A stretch of DNA of 64,000 nucleotides, taken from contig CAJHNH020007924.1 in assembly GCA_905116865.2 (NCBI GenBank), positions 62,001-126,000 of the forward strand, read 5' to 3'. This document shows, piece after piece, positions 40,573-53,430 of this stretch. Origin of the DNA: Candidula unifasciata. Lineage: Eukaryota > Mollusca > Gastropoda > Stylommatophora > Geomitridae. The notes beneath the pieces were generated by a model. That model worked only from the letters and a program-made list of their open reading frames with translations. It did not search any database and had not been told where the DNA came from. The translations under genes and the position numbers were made by a program. Each line of letters starts with the position of its first letter. The first letter of the stretch is position 1.

Positions 40573-40719
40573 TGACTGGCAAGGGTTAACACGCCTTGAG
40601 TGCAAAAACTCTCAGTAATCTGAAAATTTGAATTTAGTAATTAGCAAACAAACAGCTGCAAAACGTCTAAAATCTAAGTTACCCAAGGCTATCACACAGA
40701 CAGCCACCACACTCTCTCA

Positions 40720-43700
40720 GTATCCACTAGCAGATAATACAGCATGCATCAGTCACCTCACTCACTCAGTACCCAGTACAAATGTGGCATGCATCAGTCA
40801 CCTCACTCACTCAGTACCCAGTACAAATGTGGCATGCACCAGTCACCTCACTCACTCAATACCCAGTACAAATGTGGCATGCATTAGTAACCTCACTCAC
40901 CCAGTATCCAGTAACAATGTGGCATGCATTAGTAACCTCACTCACTCAGTATCCAGTAACAATGTGGCATGCATTAGAAACCTCACTCACTCAGTACCCA
41001 GTACAAATGTGGCATGCACCAGTCACCTCACTCACTCAATACCCAGTACAAATGTGGCATGCATTAGTAACCTCACTCACCCAGTATCCAGTAACAATGT
41101 GGCATGCATTAGTAACCTCACTCACTCAGTATCCAGTAACAATGTGGCATGCATTAGAAACCTCACTCACTCACTATCCAGTAACAATGTGGCATGCATT
41201 AGTCACCTCACTAACACAGTATCTAGTACAAATGTGGCATGCATCAGTCACCTCACTCCTACAGTATCCAGTAACAATGTGGCATGTATCAGTCACCTCA
41301 CTCCTACAGTAACATGTGGCATGTATCAGTCACCTCACTCACTCAGTATGCACCAACAATGTGGCATGTATCAGTCACCTCACTCACTCAGTATGCACTA
41401 ACAATGTGGCATTTATCAGTCACCTCACTCACTCAGTATTCAATAACAATGTGGCATGTATCAGTCACCTCACTCCTACAGTATCCAATAACTATGTGGG
41501 ATGCATCAGTCACCTCACTCCTACAGTATCCAGTAACAATGTGCATGCATCAGTCACCTCACTCACTCGGTATCCAGTAACAATGTGGCATGTGTCAGTC
41601 ACCTCACTCACTCGGTATCCAGTAACAATGTGGCATGCATTAGTCACCTCACTCCTACAATATCCAGTAACAATGTGCATGCATCAGTCACCTCACTCAC
41701 TCGGTATCCAGTAACAATGTGGCATGTATCAGTCACCTCACTCACTCAATACCCAGTACAAATGTGGCATGCATTAGTAACCTCACTCACTCAGTATCCA
41801 GTAACAATGTGGCATGCATTAGTCACCTCACTAACACAGTATCTAGTACAAATGTGGCATGCATCAGTCACCTCACTCCTACAGTATCCAGTAACAATGT
41901 GGCATGTATCAGTCACCTCACTCCTACAGTATCCAGTAACATGTGGCATGTATCAGTCACCTCACTCACTCAGTATGCACCAATAATGTGGCATGTATCA
42001 GTCACCTCACTCACTCAGTATGCACTAACAATGTGGCATTTATCAGTCACCTCACTCACTCAGTATCCAATAACAATGTGGCATGTATCAGTCACCTCAC
42101 TCCTACAGTATCCAATAACTATGTGGGATGCATCAGTCACCTCACTCCTACAGTATCCAGTAACAATGTGCATGCATCAGTCACCTCACTCACTCGGTAT
42201 CCAGTAACAATGTAGCATGTATTAGTCACCTCACTCCTACAGTATCCAGTAACAATGTGGCATGTGTCAGTCACCTCACTCACTCGGTATCCAGTAACAA
42301 TGTAGCATGTATCAGTCACCTCACTCCTACAGTATTCACTAACAATGTGGCATGTGTCAGTCACCTCACTCACTCGGTATCCAGTAACAATGTGGCATGC
42401 ATCAGTCACCTCACTCACTCGGTATCCAGTAACAATGTGGCATGTATCAGTCACCTCACCCCTACAAAAGCCAGTAACAATGTGGCATGTTTCAGTCACC
42501 TCACTCCTACAGTATCCAGTAACAATGTGGCATTTATCAGTCACCTCACTCACTCAGTATCCAGTAACAATGTGGCATGTATCAGTCACTTCACCCCTAC
42601 AGTATCCAGTAAAAATATGGCATGTATCAGTCACCTCACTCCTACAGTATCTAGTAATAATGTGGCATTTATCAGTCACCTCACTCACTCAGTATCCAGT
42701 AACAATGTTGCATGTATCAGTCACCTCACTCCTACAGTATCCAGTAACAATGTGGCATGTATCAGTCACCTCACTCCTACAGTATCCAGTAACAATGTGG
42801 CATGTATCAGTCACCTCACTCCTACAGTATCCAGTAACATGTGGCATGTATCAGTCACCTCACTCACTCAGTATGCACTAACAATGTGGCATGTATCAGT
42901 CACCTCACTCACTCAGTATTCACTAACAATGTTGCATTTATCAGTCACCTCACTCACTCAGTATCCAATAACAATGTGGCATGTATCAGTCACCTCACTC
43001 CTACAGTATCCAATAACTATGTGGGATGCATCAGTCACCTCACTCCTACAGTATCCAGTAACAATGTGCATGCATCAGTCACCTCACTCACTCGGTATCC
43101 AGTAACAATGTGCATGCATCAGTCACCTCACTCCTACAGTATCCAGTAACAATGTGGCATTTATCAGTCACCTCACTCACTCAGTATCCAGTAACAATGT
43201 GGCATGTATCAGTCACTTTACTCCTACAGTATCCAGTAACAATGTGGCATGTATCAGTCACCTCACTCCTACAATATCCAGTAACAATGTGGCATGTATC
43301 AGTCACCTCACTCCTACAGTATCCAGTAACATGTGGTATGTATCAGTCACCTCACTCACTCAGTATGCACTAAAAATGTGGCATTTATCAGTCACCTCAC
43401 TCACTCAGTATCCAATAACAATGTGGCATGTATCAGTCACCTACAGTATCCAATAACTATGTGGGATGCATCAGTCACCTCAGTATCCAGTAACAATGTG
43501 GCATGCATCAGTCACCTCACACCTACAGTATCCAGTAACAATGTGGCATGCATCAGTCACCTCACTCACTCAGTATCTAGTAATCATGTGGCATGCATCA
43601 GTCACCTCACTCCTACAGTATCCAGTAACAATGTGGCATGCATCAGTCACCTCACTCACTCGGTATCCAGTAACAATGTGGCATGCATCAGTCACCTCAC

Positions 43701-44215
43701 TCACTCGGTATCCAGCAACAATGTGGCATGCATCAGTCACCTCACTCACTCGGTATCCAGTAACAATGTGGTATGTATCAGTCACCTCACTCACTCAGTA
43801 TCCAGTAACAATGTGGCATGCATCAGTCACCACACTCCTACGGTATCCAGTAACAATGTGGCATGCATCAGTCACCTCACTCACTCAGTATCCAGTAACA
43901 ATGTGGCATGCATCAGTCACCTCACTCACTCGGTATCCAGTAACAATGTGGCATGCATTAGTCACCTCACTCCTACAGTATCCAGTAACAATGTGACATG
44001 CATCAGTAACCACACTTCTACAGTATCCAGTAACAATGTGGCATGCATCAGTCACCTCACTCACTCAGTATCCAGTAACCATGTGGCATGTATCAGTCAC
44101 CTCACTCCTACAGTATCCAATAACAATGTAGCATGCATCAGTCACCTCACTCCTACGGTATACAATCACAATGTGGCATGTATGAGTCACCTGACTCAGT
44201 ATCCAGTATATTCTA
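40720..44215. repeat. 45-bp satellite array with higher-order structure
   Basis: About 77 units of 45 bp: AATGTGGCATGCATCAGTCA, CCTCACTCACTCAGTATCCA, GTAAC. Two main unit types differ in CTCACTCACTC versus CTCACTCCTAC. Shortened units (CAGTAACATGTGGCATG) occur at 41311, 41938, 42836 and 43328 and mark related blocks of about 627, 898 and 492 bp. 40801-40980 and 40981-41160 are identical over 180 bp (four units). Divisibility by three keeps many frames open on both strands (up to 314 codons at 43333-44277). None has a domain and they overlap in several phases, so no protein is claimed. Confidence 0.97.
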
Positions 44216-44514
44216 ACACACACCAGACTGCAAAAGTTTATTTTCATAAAATGAATCTACATATATACAACATATGAAGGACACACATCTTGCAATTTGA
44301 AAAAATCTTTAAACATGTGGTGAACATTAGACACTGCCAAACTATATTTTGTTAAAATATACTAGGATTAGCAGTTCTATAGCTTTATAAAGTTCTTCAG
44401 GAAAGCAACACCTGATCAAATCCTTGTGTGTCTCTTATACTGGTACACCTCAGCAGCTCAGTCGCAAGAATCACAGCATAAATAGATCCCTGCAAACTGG
44501 AGAGAATGGTGCCA
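44216..44514. other. Short interval right of the satellite
   Basis: AT-rich sequence without recognised features. Confidence 0.5.
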
Positions 44515-44608
44515 TCAAAATCTTGACTCTTTGCTGGCTGCTGAAGATGAGAATGGAGTGCTTATGGGAATTTCCCATATGCAGTTATGTCAATTCTTAA
44601 TTAAAAGA
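44515..44608 (+). mobile_element. LINE C-terminal end, third copy
   Basis: The frame LLAAEDENGVLMGISHMQ, then CQFLI, matches SSLAAEEGDEARV at 32520-32600 and SSLVAEEGDRAHVGISRV at 11085-11165. The open frame 44531-44725 is this fragment plus flank. 5'-truncated to about 90 bp. Confidence 0.7.
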
Positions 44609-44739
44609 CAAAAATCACATAATTTTTATTATGCTCAGTCTCTCAATAAAGTCAAAAACAATCATGTCTCACCATGTATGGACAACAAACAGTTGTCTAA
44701 CAATGTTTCTGACGTTTCACTATAAATCCAGTTTCTAAC

Positions 44740-45245
44740 TTTCAACACACACATAGACTTACTGAAGTCAACTAATATTTCATTCCCTCTATTTTCTAAC
44801 TTTCACCACATACATACTAACTCACTAAAATGAAATCATGTTTCATACCCTCTCATTTCTAACTTTCAACACACACAGAGACTCATTAAAATTAAATCAT
44901 GTTTTATACCCTCTCATTTCCAACTTTCAACACAAGGAGACTCATTACAATTAAATCATGTTTTATACCCTCTCATTTCTAACTTTCAACACAAGGAGAC
45001 TCAGTACAATTAAATCATGTTTCATACCCTCTCATTTCTAACTTTCAACACAAGGAGACTCATTACAATTAAATCATGTTTTATACCCTCTCATTTCTAA
45101 CTTTCAACACAAGGCAACTCATTACAATTAAACCATGTTTCATACCCTCTCATTTCTAACTTTCAACACAAGGAGACTCATTACAATTAAATCATGTTTC
45201 ATACCCTCTAGTTTGTAACTTTCAACAAAAGGAGACTCACTGAAA
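44740..45245. repeat. 59-bp minisatellite
   Basis: About eight units: AACTTTCAACACAAGGAGAC, TCATTACAATTAAATCATGT, TTCATACCCTCTCATTTCT. The first two units are diverged and the middle ones are nearly identical. Confidence 0.93.
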
Positions 45246-46384
45246 TAAAACCATAAAACTAACTATTAGTCCAGGTGTGTGTTCTTGAATTATTTCAAGT
45301 TAGAATTGGATAAAGTACATGAGATACATAAGAATCTTACCCCCCCCCCCCCACACACACACACACACAAATGAAGTGATTTAGAACACCAGGGTTTGGT
45401 TGGCAGTCAACAATTTCACATTATTTTTATATATAACTGATCCATTATGTCATCTTTCAATAACTAACAACTGTATATATGTATCAATATTTTTAGTTAT
45501 TTCAGTGGCATATTTGTTAAATTTGTCTAATGGTATATCTTTCACACACAAATTCTTAAATTAGCAAAGCTAGAACTATAGTTACACACAGATTCACTTA
45601 TAGGTAACAAATATAGCGCTCAACACTCGTTTTCTCACTGCAAGGGATATCTTTTTATTTGTGATAATATGTTAATGTCAGTTTATAAATAAACAGAAAC
45701 ATATAAGTTTACTTATTTTGAGACAACTGAAATGCTGTGGTTGTTTTGGTTTTTTTAAACCATGAGCAGAACTTACAGTAAATATTACAAACTGTTTCTA
45801 ATCTAATAAATGGTTCAAATTGGAAGAAAAAAAAAAGAAAAGCTCTAAAAATGATAAAAAATAACAAAATCACAAATACAAGTTGCTATAACATATAACC
45901 ATTAATGAAATTTCTAAACACAACGTAAATTCTTGACTTGCTAAATAAAGCATATCATCATTCCTGGCCAATGAAACCCTGAACACATGCTTTCAGTTGA
46001 CAACAGGCAGGAAACCATAACTTAAAATGTGACAGAATGCTTGTTCAGATAATGATTTCCTCCTCCTCTTCCTACAAATCATGTGAGAAAATTGAGTGCT
46101 CGGAAGGGCTGGATGTAACGTGGGCCTGCATGTCCCATTTGTGACTTTACAAATAAAGTTTGTTCATTGGTTCACTTTCTCCAGTTACCGCAGACATGAA
46201 GAAATCACCAGGGCTGCCGAGGGTCTACCATGACAATAATAATACTGGTGTCCTGTTCTCTTTGGTCTATACTACTATTACATATAGGTCTTTAGCAGTT
46301 GGCTGAATGCTGCTATCTCAGTATGATAAGGTACAACTATAATTCCATATTATTCTAATGCCAGAACACTAATCTAATGTAGGT
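45246..46384. other. AT-rich interval, no gene
   Basis: Contains a C-run followed by (CA)n at about 45341-45369. Otherwise AT-rich with no open frame above background. Confidence 0.55.
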
Positions 46385-48060
46385 TTTGTAGTCTTCTTAT
46401 TCTTCTTCCATCCTTCTGTCAGAAAACTTATATCACGAGGCCTGGTAGCCTTTATGAAAGCTATCGTCCAGTCCATATCCTCTCATGTACCATACAGCTT
46501 TGTCTTCATTGTGGTTGGAACAGGCCAGATGGCGTTTCTGCTGTCAGCATACAGTTGACAGTGTTGGACCACATGCTCAGCATTTTCGGGTGCCATGCTG
46601 CAGGAACACATCTCCGTGTTTCCTACACCGAAAAATTTGAACATATGTTGACAGTCTGTCTTTAGTCTGATTATAATACACTGTCCCTCTCTAGAGAGGC
46701 GATGAAATGAGTCTTGTAGAGAGAATCTGGTGTGTGTATCCGCCAACCTTTCTTGGATACTAGATTGTATTAATGTTTTCGTCTCTTGGGGGGGTTAAGT
46801 CACTATTTGGTTGTACCATGTAACTGCTGCTTCTGGCTAATCTTTCCGCTATTTCATTGCCTTCCAAGCCAGAGTGACCCGGATTCCACTGCAGTACAGA
46901 CCGTTCTACTGAATGGTCTAAGTGAATCAGCTTTTGCGCTAAGTCTACAAACTGAGTGTCTTTTGGGTTAACAATTGCTTGTAGAACTGACATAGCATCA
47001 GTCAGGAAGACCATTCTGCTATATTTGCCATGCTATTGTCCATTCAGGAAAGAACATGCCACCAGAAGTGTTTCTGCCTCTGCTCTGTAATTGGAGGAAT
47101 ATGAACCTCTTGGTACAGCCTGGTTAATTTTTAAACCATTTTGGCATTCTATGTATATTCCTCCTCCTCCGTCTTTTACTGCTCTCTTGGCTGAACCATC
47201 TGTATACACTCAAATCCAACTCTGGTGTGGATAAAGTCTGTTCATCTCTCCTTCTGTAGTTGATTTCATATCAGTGCTGCTCACTGATGATTTGAATGAG
47301 ATCCCTGTTACACTGGTTCTGACTGTTGGCAGGTTATCCCTAAGCCAAGGGGGGCAGTCGTAAGGTTTCAGTGGAACAATTGGTATTATGGGAGGGACAG
47401 CGAGCTTGGCATTTGCCTTCTTAATAAAACGTGTTCTCTTTAGTCTAGCCTTCTGGGGTTTCTGCAGTCGGTTGTGCATGGGTTGTTCTTTAAAGTGGTG
47501 GTATTTGGAGAGCTGGGTGAGGAGCTTTGTGCCTCTCCTATCTTCCAGATCATGGAGACCATTAATTGTTTCCATGTCCGATATGGACGTGAGCGAATTG
47601 CCCGTTATAATACGGAGAGCATAGTTTTGGATCTTTTTGAAAATTTGATTTAGCTGCTGTGCCCAAGCAGCTCTTCCAAATTCTAGTGTTGGCCTTACAT
47701 AGCCTGTATAGGTCCTCTTGGAGACACTGAGGTTTGCCCCCCAGTCTGTTCCAGCTAACTATCTTATCAGTGGGGTTCTCTTGAGTCCCTTGCTCTGTGT
47801 CTTTTTTATCAGTTTTGCTTTCCACGTGAGTCTTGGGTCAAAGGTTACTCCTAAATATGACGGTGAGACATCATGTTTCAGTGCTAGGCTGCCATATGTA
47901 AGTGAAACTTTCTGGGGTTTGGTAGAAAGACTGAAAATGGTGTGTGTGGTTTTGGCCCCATTTACAGGCATGTACCAACTATTGGACCACCTCTCTAGAG
48001 TTCCGAGGGATTCTTGAAGCCTTGTCTGTGCTTTGCCAGTATCCTCCTCTGAACTCAGTA
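46385..48060 (-). mobile_element. 5'-truncated Jockey-like LINE with RNase H, multiply broken
   Basis: In minus-strand order: end of the polymerase palm and thumb (VNGAKTTHTIFSLS, SPSYLGVTFDPRLTW at 47971-47759); a linker (METINGLHDLEDRRGTKLLT; IPIVPLKPYDCPPWL at 47575-47210); a damaged RNase H start at about 47230-47030; VFLTDAMSVLQA, LQWNPGHSGLEGNEIAERLA at 47014-46760; then the zinc knuckle CSCSMAPENAEHVVQHC at about 46600. In-frame stops and shifts separate these parts. One stop follows LYGT, where coding sequence clearly continued (EDMDWTIAFIKAT). The family resembles gastropod RNase H LINEs. Confidence 0.87.
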
Positions 48061-48500
48061 GCGCCTTTTGTGGTGATTACAGCAATAAAAATAGTTACAA
48101 TGTTTTTTTCCTTCCTACTTAATCATCAACATTTTGGCATCTTGTGCAGCTGAACTCATTGTGCATGCCTAAATACGGCCTAGATGATGCAAATTCATGA
48201 CAATTTTTCAAGACTACCGTTATCACACTAGGCTCAACAAGCTATGAGAAAGCAAGAAAGGAAAGTCACAACAGCTGAGCAATTATTAAAGAAAAAAATT
48301 TAAAAAACTTGTGTGGACCTATCAGTCATTAAAAGAAATACTTGTGTTGACTCAACGGACATTAAAAACAAACTAGTGTTGACCCCACCTACAAATGTTT
48401 GTGCCCAGTGTGATGGTACTTATGTGTAAAGAAACAACTTTGTGCAGCATTTGCCAGCAAAGGACCTATTTCAGAAAAAGTATAAAACCTTTGTGCTCAA
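48061..48500. other. Interval without recognised genes
   Basis: AT-rich, with a few CTTGTGTTGAC words in loose repetition at about 48310-48390. Nothing else is seen. Confidence 0.5.
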
Positions 48501-48504
48501 TTTA

Positions 48505-48660
48505 AAAAAATAAACCCCAGTAAATTAACAGGCTTTGATTGGCAATCAACCCCAGTAAATTAACAGGTTATGATTGGCAATCAACCCCAGTAAATTAACA
48601 GGTTATGATTGGCAATCAACCCCAGTAAATTAACAGGTTATGATTGGCAATCATAACTGG
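48505..48660. repeat. 35-bp minisatellite
   Basis: Four nearly identical units of GGTTATGATTGGCAATCAAC plus CCCAGTAAATTAACA. Confidence 0.93.
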
Positions 48661-48784
48661 GGATAAAATACAAATACTGGAGCTGACAGTCACTACCCAC
48701 TGTTACCTACTTGAGGAGAATATTTTGGCAAGAGTTTATTCTGTATTCACATTATGCACATTACATAATGAGATGAAATCAAGA

Positions 48785-49090
48785 TAGGACAAGACAGAAA
48801 AGAAATGCCTGAACAACTGCTCGTGCCAAAATTTATAAGACAAAGAAGCTCGCCACATACTCGCCACATACTGGACACATCGTGGGTTGAAGCAGATACA
48901 GAAGCAGGCACTTAATCAAATAAACGGACTGGAAAAATAACGTGGATGTCCAAGTGAAACCCTAAGAAGAATGTTGAGACAGACCAAAGGTGTTGGGCGA
49001 GCCCACCCATTATTTAGAAAACGGTCACATAAGATAGAGCAGAATGGAGAACTAGGCTGGGAACCCAATGTGACAAAAATGAAAACAGGA
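48785..49090 (+). mobile_element. Possible RTE-like LINE end, heavily decayed
   Basis: Broken plus frames contain ITWMSKWNPKKN-like, VETDQRCWASPPII and DRAEWRTRLGTQCD segments, in the order W-R-R-T-V-E-x-D ... D-R-x-x-W-R-x-L found at RTE-type ends. Several shifts are needed, so confidence is limited. Confidence 0.4.
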
Positions 49091-49154
49091 TAATGATCAC
49101 ATTATGGCACTTTTGATTGAAACCAGCCATACATTTGTCTGCCATGAACAAAAC

Positions 49155-49343
49155 ATCCTGCTATTTCTTCCTGTAAAGTTGAGCACATCTGTCTGACAGG
49201 TGAGGAGCTAGTGGTCTGCATACAAATAAGCATTGCTGTAACAATTCTAGTTTCAGAACAAGACTCCAGTCCACAAGTGGACAAACAACCAGAAGTTTCT
49301 GCTAGAGTTTTAAGTCAGTGTGTGCTGAGAAAAAGAAGAAGTC
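49155..49343 (+). mobile_element. Interspersed repeat family 1, copy 7 (partial)
   Basis: GTTGAGCACATCTGTCTGAC, GTGGTCTGCATACAAATAAG, AGAACAAGACTCCAGTCCAC, AAGTGGACAAACAACCAGAA and a final GAAAAAGAAGAAG. Confidence 0.8.
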
Positions 49344-50559
49344 TTTTTCAAGGTACAGCTACCATGATATTGACCAAATTCATGGAGATGTCCACGATGT
49401 TGGATATATCCCTATCCCACAATCACTCGTCAAGCAAATCAATATTAGCAGATCACCAAGTCAAATATATCAAGTGCAGGTGCTCACTTAATGAATGAAA
49501 GAACGTAGAACTATCACCGAATGCATGTTTCAACATCAGAAACTCAGCTAATTGTTATATCATAAATACACTCAAAGAATATACAGCAAAACCTTATTGA
49601 CATGAATTCCATAGGACAAAAATCGCAAGAGTTTAGGTTATTTTTTTTTGCTAACCAAGGAATAATAATAATGAATCCTTGCTGGGACCGAAGTTTTGTT
49701 AATGTTAACTGAGTGTTCTTCAGTGCATTTACATTTATGAGGTTTTAATGTGTAAACATCAGACGCACACAAAGAATGAATATATAAATAATGCAATCTT
49801 CAGCAAATAAATATCTGAACAAAAGAAACTCATGCCTTGAACAGAATAACATGAGAAACTGAAATATAAAATATATAACATCAGATGCCCAGTGAGCGTA
49901 TTCACATTATAATCTCATGAAACAAAAATACAGTAAAAGTCTGAGACTTCAGACTGTAGAAACTAATTTTGAATTTTTCGGATCCTGGACAGCTCTTGTC
50001 AACATCTGACCTTCAGAAAGTAAGTTTTAAAAAAAAGAGATGAATAGGCTTATGTGGCTACACAGCATTTACAAATTCATGAACATCTTCTTGATGAAGA
50101 GTTTAAAAAAAAAACATGGAATCTTTAATAAAAATTGACATGCTGAGTTTGAAAGTTACAAAACTTATTTTGTTTTTTATCTGGTTATAGTTCTGAAATA
50201 TTGCCTTCTTAAACATTCATAATATAGATATAATGAAAACACAATGGAAATAAATTACCCTTATATGTGAATAAGATATGTGAACACTAAAAGAAACAAT
50301 GGACCAAACATAAAAATCCTTTAATGTCAATAAATAATTCCAGAGTAAAAAGCAACTGCAATCAAGCCAGACTTTGACACATTCATCAAGTAAATTCTCC
50401 AACAAAAATGTTGTCCTGAAATATTATTGGTACTGGACCAAAGTTACCAAAGTGGCCACATCCTTGTTTCAAGAAAGCTGCATCTGAACACTGAGATCTA
50501 AAAAAAAATGTACTTTATTATTATTAACAGCAATACTTCATTTTGACTTTTTTGTCACT
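49344..50559. other. AT-rich interval, no gene
   Basis: Long AT-rich stretch with occasional short frames. No domains, repeats or element ends were recognised. Confidence 0.55.
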
Positions 50560-50825
50560 ATGTGGATTCCGGGAGCCCCATTAGGGGGAAAACAAGAATC
50601 AACCCACAGCCTTTCTAAAAAAGCATGTCGTAGGAGTCAACTTCCTTTTAAAGTCAGAGTGCATCAGCCCGAGCCGTAAGGAACCACCAACTGCACAGAA
50701 TTAAGCCAGTAAAAATGGATGTGCAAACACAAACTCAGACCCTGGCATTAAGCCAAAGTCAAAATGGACCAACAGCTTCAACTTTCCACTGGAGCTTACA
50801 GTCAGTGAACAAAAAAGAAGAAGAC
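50560..50825 (+). mobile_element. Interspersed repeat family 1, copy 8
   Basis: Nearly full length: GGGAAAACAAGAATCAACCC, AAGCATGTCGTAGGAGTCAA, AGAGTGCATCAGCCCGAGCC, CAACTTTCCACTGGAGCTTA, CAGTCAGTGAAC and an AAAGAAGAAGA tail. Confidence 0.83.
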
Positions 50826-51580
50826 CTATTTAGAGCAGGGATTCACAAATGTGCCTTTGAAATATTACTGTAAAGTGACAAATAACAGTACTGAAAATGA
50901 ACATCAGTGAAAATCTCCAAATACTGCTGTTAGATGACTGATGGAGTGCTAATTATTAGGACACATGAATATTCAGCATTGAATAAAATACTTTTTAAAA
51001 CAAAACAAAAAAGTGAAATGCTATAAATATAGCAACAACAAAAAACAAAAAAATATTATGCCCAAAATTCAACAAATCATTTCCTATTATCATTGTATTT
51101 AAATCTCAGGGATCAACAAGAAGATGGCACTTATAAATCTCAAACACATGCATGTCTATTGGAAAATATATATAATCCCACACACACATGTTAAGTTTAT
51201 TGTATTTGAAGCACTGAAGTGACACATAAAAGAGGGAAACATAAACAAGTATAACAGTGATATCAACAAGCAGCAAACAACTGACAACTTGACTACCTAT
51301 CAAACATTATTACCTTAGATCATACTCGCAGCATTCATGTGACAGAACACTCCCCCACCCCCAATATCTCCAATAAAAACTAAATACTAATCCATGAAAC
51401 AATATAAAACACCATTAACCCATTAAGTTCTAAACACCCTTTCACCATAGAAGTAAACAAACTAATACTTGTTCTCTTCCATCTCCAAACAGAAAACAGG
51501 TCTTTAACTAACTAAGCCAAGCCCTGTACAGATTTCCCTGTAACTGGTTTTATTTTAAAGGCACACTTTTCTATGGAATA
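50826..51580. other. AT-rich interval, no gene
   Basis: No coding or repeat structure was recognised. Confidence 0.5.
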
Positions 51581-51584
51581 AATA

Positions 51585-51660
51585 AACTTAGTGCACTTGT
51601 TTCCACAGAAAAGCACACTGGCCGTTTTGAGGTGATGGGTTCGATTCCCGGCACGGTGAC
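51585..51660 (+). repeat. tRNA-like remnant (box B)
   Basis: GATGGGTTCGATTCCCGGCA is a strong internal-promoter B box and T-arm. The upstream part (CTTAGTGCACTTG) only loosely resembles a D-arm, and no clean cloverleaf was drawn. Probably the head of an old SINE or a tRNA pseudogene. Confidence 0.4.
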
Positions 51661-52110
51661 TATAGCTTTCGATTTTTATGTTGTCTAGTGTGTTCTTCTA
51701 TCTTTCTACTTCTATGAGTGCCAATTGATACACTGTCTGTTTATTTATTACATTTTCTTTGGAATACTCCCCCTTCCACATTCTTTTCTTTAAGCTGCTG
51801 ACCTGTTTTATTCTTATGACGTCCATTAGCTTTTTCTCCCAACAGGCCACTGCAGTGAAACAAACTAGGACACCATTATAACATCAAGCCATAGATTCTG
51901 AATGTTCCAATGACACCACATTGCCAAATCTCACATCTGTCAGTATATAACTTCTACCCCTAAAATTTGCTATCTTCTTCTTTTCTCTACTCCTGAAATG
52001 CCTTGCGGCGTCAGGGTGAAAAGAGATCTCTGGAACGGGCCCTTCTGTTTGCTTCATATAAAGTACTTTTCAGCATCTCTGATATTTCTGCGGTTCATTT
52101 TCTGTGTTGT
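51661..52110. other. Interval without recognised genes
   Basis: No supported feature. The plus frame 52003-52230 overlaps a LINE remnant on the other strand. Confidence 0.45.
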
Positions 52111-52114
52111 CAAC

Positions 52115-52311
52115 CTCTAGTCTGTTACTGCTGTATTTGTATAACATTGCTTACTGTGGTGCCCTGTTTTGATACCAATCTTATTACAATGGCCAAAGCA
52201 TTTGATTTGTTGTCTACCTATAAAGTTTAGTATTAGTTTTGTGCTGTCTCTCTTCCTGATTTTATCATTCCTAACTTGATATTTCCTCGTACATTTGCCA
52301 TAACATCTCAT
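52115..52311 (-). mobile_element. LINE C-terminal remnant
   Basis: The minus frame MRCYGKCTRKYQVRNDKIRK, then QQIKCFGHCNKIGIK, parallels the E-M-R-x-L-R-R ... R-N-x-x-I-R ... Q-I-K-W-F-G-H segment of LINE polymerases, as at 54358-54784. Decayed, with C replacing W before FGH. Confidence 0.55.
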
Positions 52312-52479
52312 TATATCAAGATATCAACACACCTGACACCAACTTATGTGTTAATCACAGATAGACACCACCATTGTGAAACAAAAACCACAGCCATAAC
52401 TAAAACCAACATCAGAGAACCATCTCTGCATTCTCAAAGTACTGGACATCCTTGGCGGTTGTGATAGTGTTGACACACC

Positions 52480-52680
52480 AACAAAAGACAGTACTCAGCT
52501 ATGGCAAAAAGCAATAGAAAGTCACGATCCCACTGTTTGCTTCAGACCAATTCTGGGCTTTGACAGAAAGCAATGAAGAAAGAGTCATGATTCCACATAG
52601 GAACAGTACTGAGCTAAGATAGAAAGAACTGGAGAGTCATGATTCCACTTCACTAGCTTTCTTTAGACCAGGCATCGGAA
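52480..52680. repeat. Three diverged ~70-bp repeats
   Basis: Units share AGAAAG, GAGTCATGATTCCAC and CAGTACTGAGCTA words. Low conservation. Confidence 0.5.
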
Positions 52681-53150
52681 GAAGACAGGCTGTCTTGAGG
52701 TGTGTGGTCTAGCAATGATTAGTGACAACCATCACCATAGCACTCTGGAGAGATCTCTAGTTGCTCTGATCTCAACAGTTCCACAAGCTTAACTCTGCTG
52801 CCCTGGGAAGCTAAATAAAAGGGTCATGACCTTGTCGGAATCCCCCCCCCCCCCCCCCAACAGTATTTTGTTTAACACTGTTCACTAATAACAATTTTAC
52901 AATGTATTTATCTACATTTTTATATAAAGATATACACACCGAATAATCAATAAACCAAATGGAGTGAAGAATTAAATAGAATACACTCCCTGGGGCCTAA
53001 AAATATACATTTCAGGTGACTTATGATGTGACCCCATGACCTCATTCAATGAGGCTTACTTAAAATTTCACACCACTGTGTCATTAAAAAAAAGCTATTT
53101 GGTTCACAACACCCTCAAATGCTATTTTTAGTAAATATATTCATATCCTG
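52681..53150. other. Interval with a 17-C run, no gene
   Basis: C homopolymer at 52842-52858. A phrase GGGAAGCTAAATAAAAGGGT at about 52806 recurs at about 53951 (53951-53970), hinting at an old dispersed repeat. Confidence 0.45.
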
Positions 53151-53157
53151 ATCTTCT

Positions 53158-53430
53158 AAATGTTTGTAGAGGCATAAAGAAAGCCGATATCATTAACAAT
53201 GCACCTTCTAAACACATCATTCTAGAAAAGTCAATTAAGTGGTTTCTTTGGACTAAGATTAAACCAGAAAGAGCTGGTTTTGCATCTTCTCAGAGCAAAA
53301 GGGTTGAAACAACTGATAATGCCTATTCTGTGCTGATTAATCAAACATCTCATGCACTAGGTGTGGCTGTGCTCAGCTGCTCTAAGAGTTATCTGAAGCT
53401 GTCGCTCAATGCTGGTCTAGACTGAGCTAA
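53158..53430 (+). other. Open stretch without start codon
   Basis: About 85 codons stay open on the plus strand after a possible acceptor (CTTCTAAATGTTTGTAG), with segments KKADIINNAPSKHIILEKSI, KWFLWTKIKPERAGFA and SHALGVAVLSCSKSYLKLSL before a TGA. Composition is protein-like, but no family was recognised and no donor or partner exon is certain. It may be an exon, an old coding relic or chance. Confidence 0.25.

Noticed and set aside
40720..44215. A CRISPR-like array, because of regular 45-bp units
   Set aside because: There are no variable spacers; the whole unit is repeated. This is a eukaryotic satellite.
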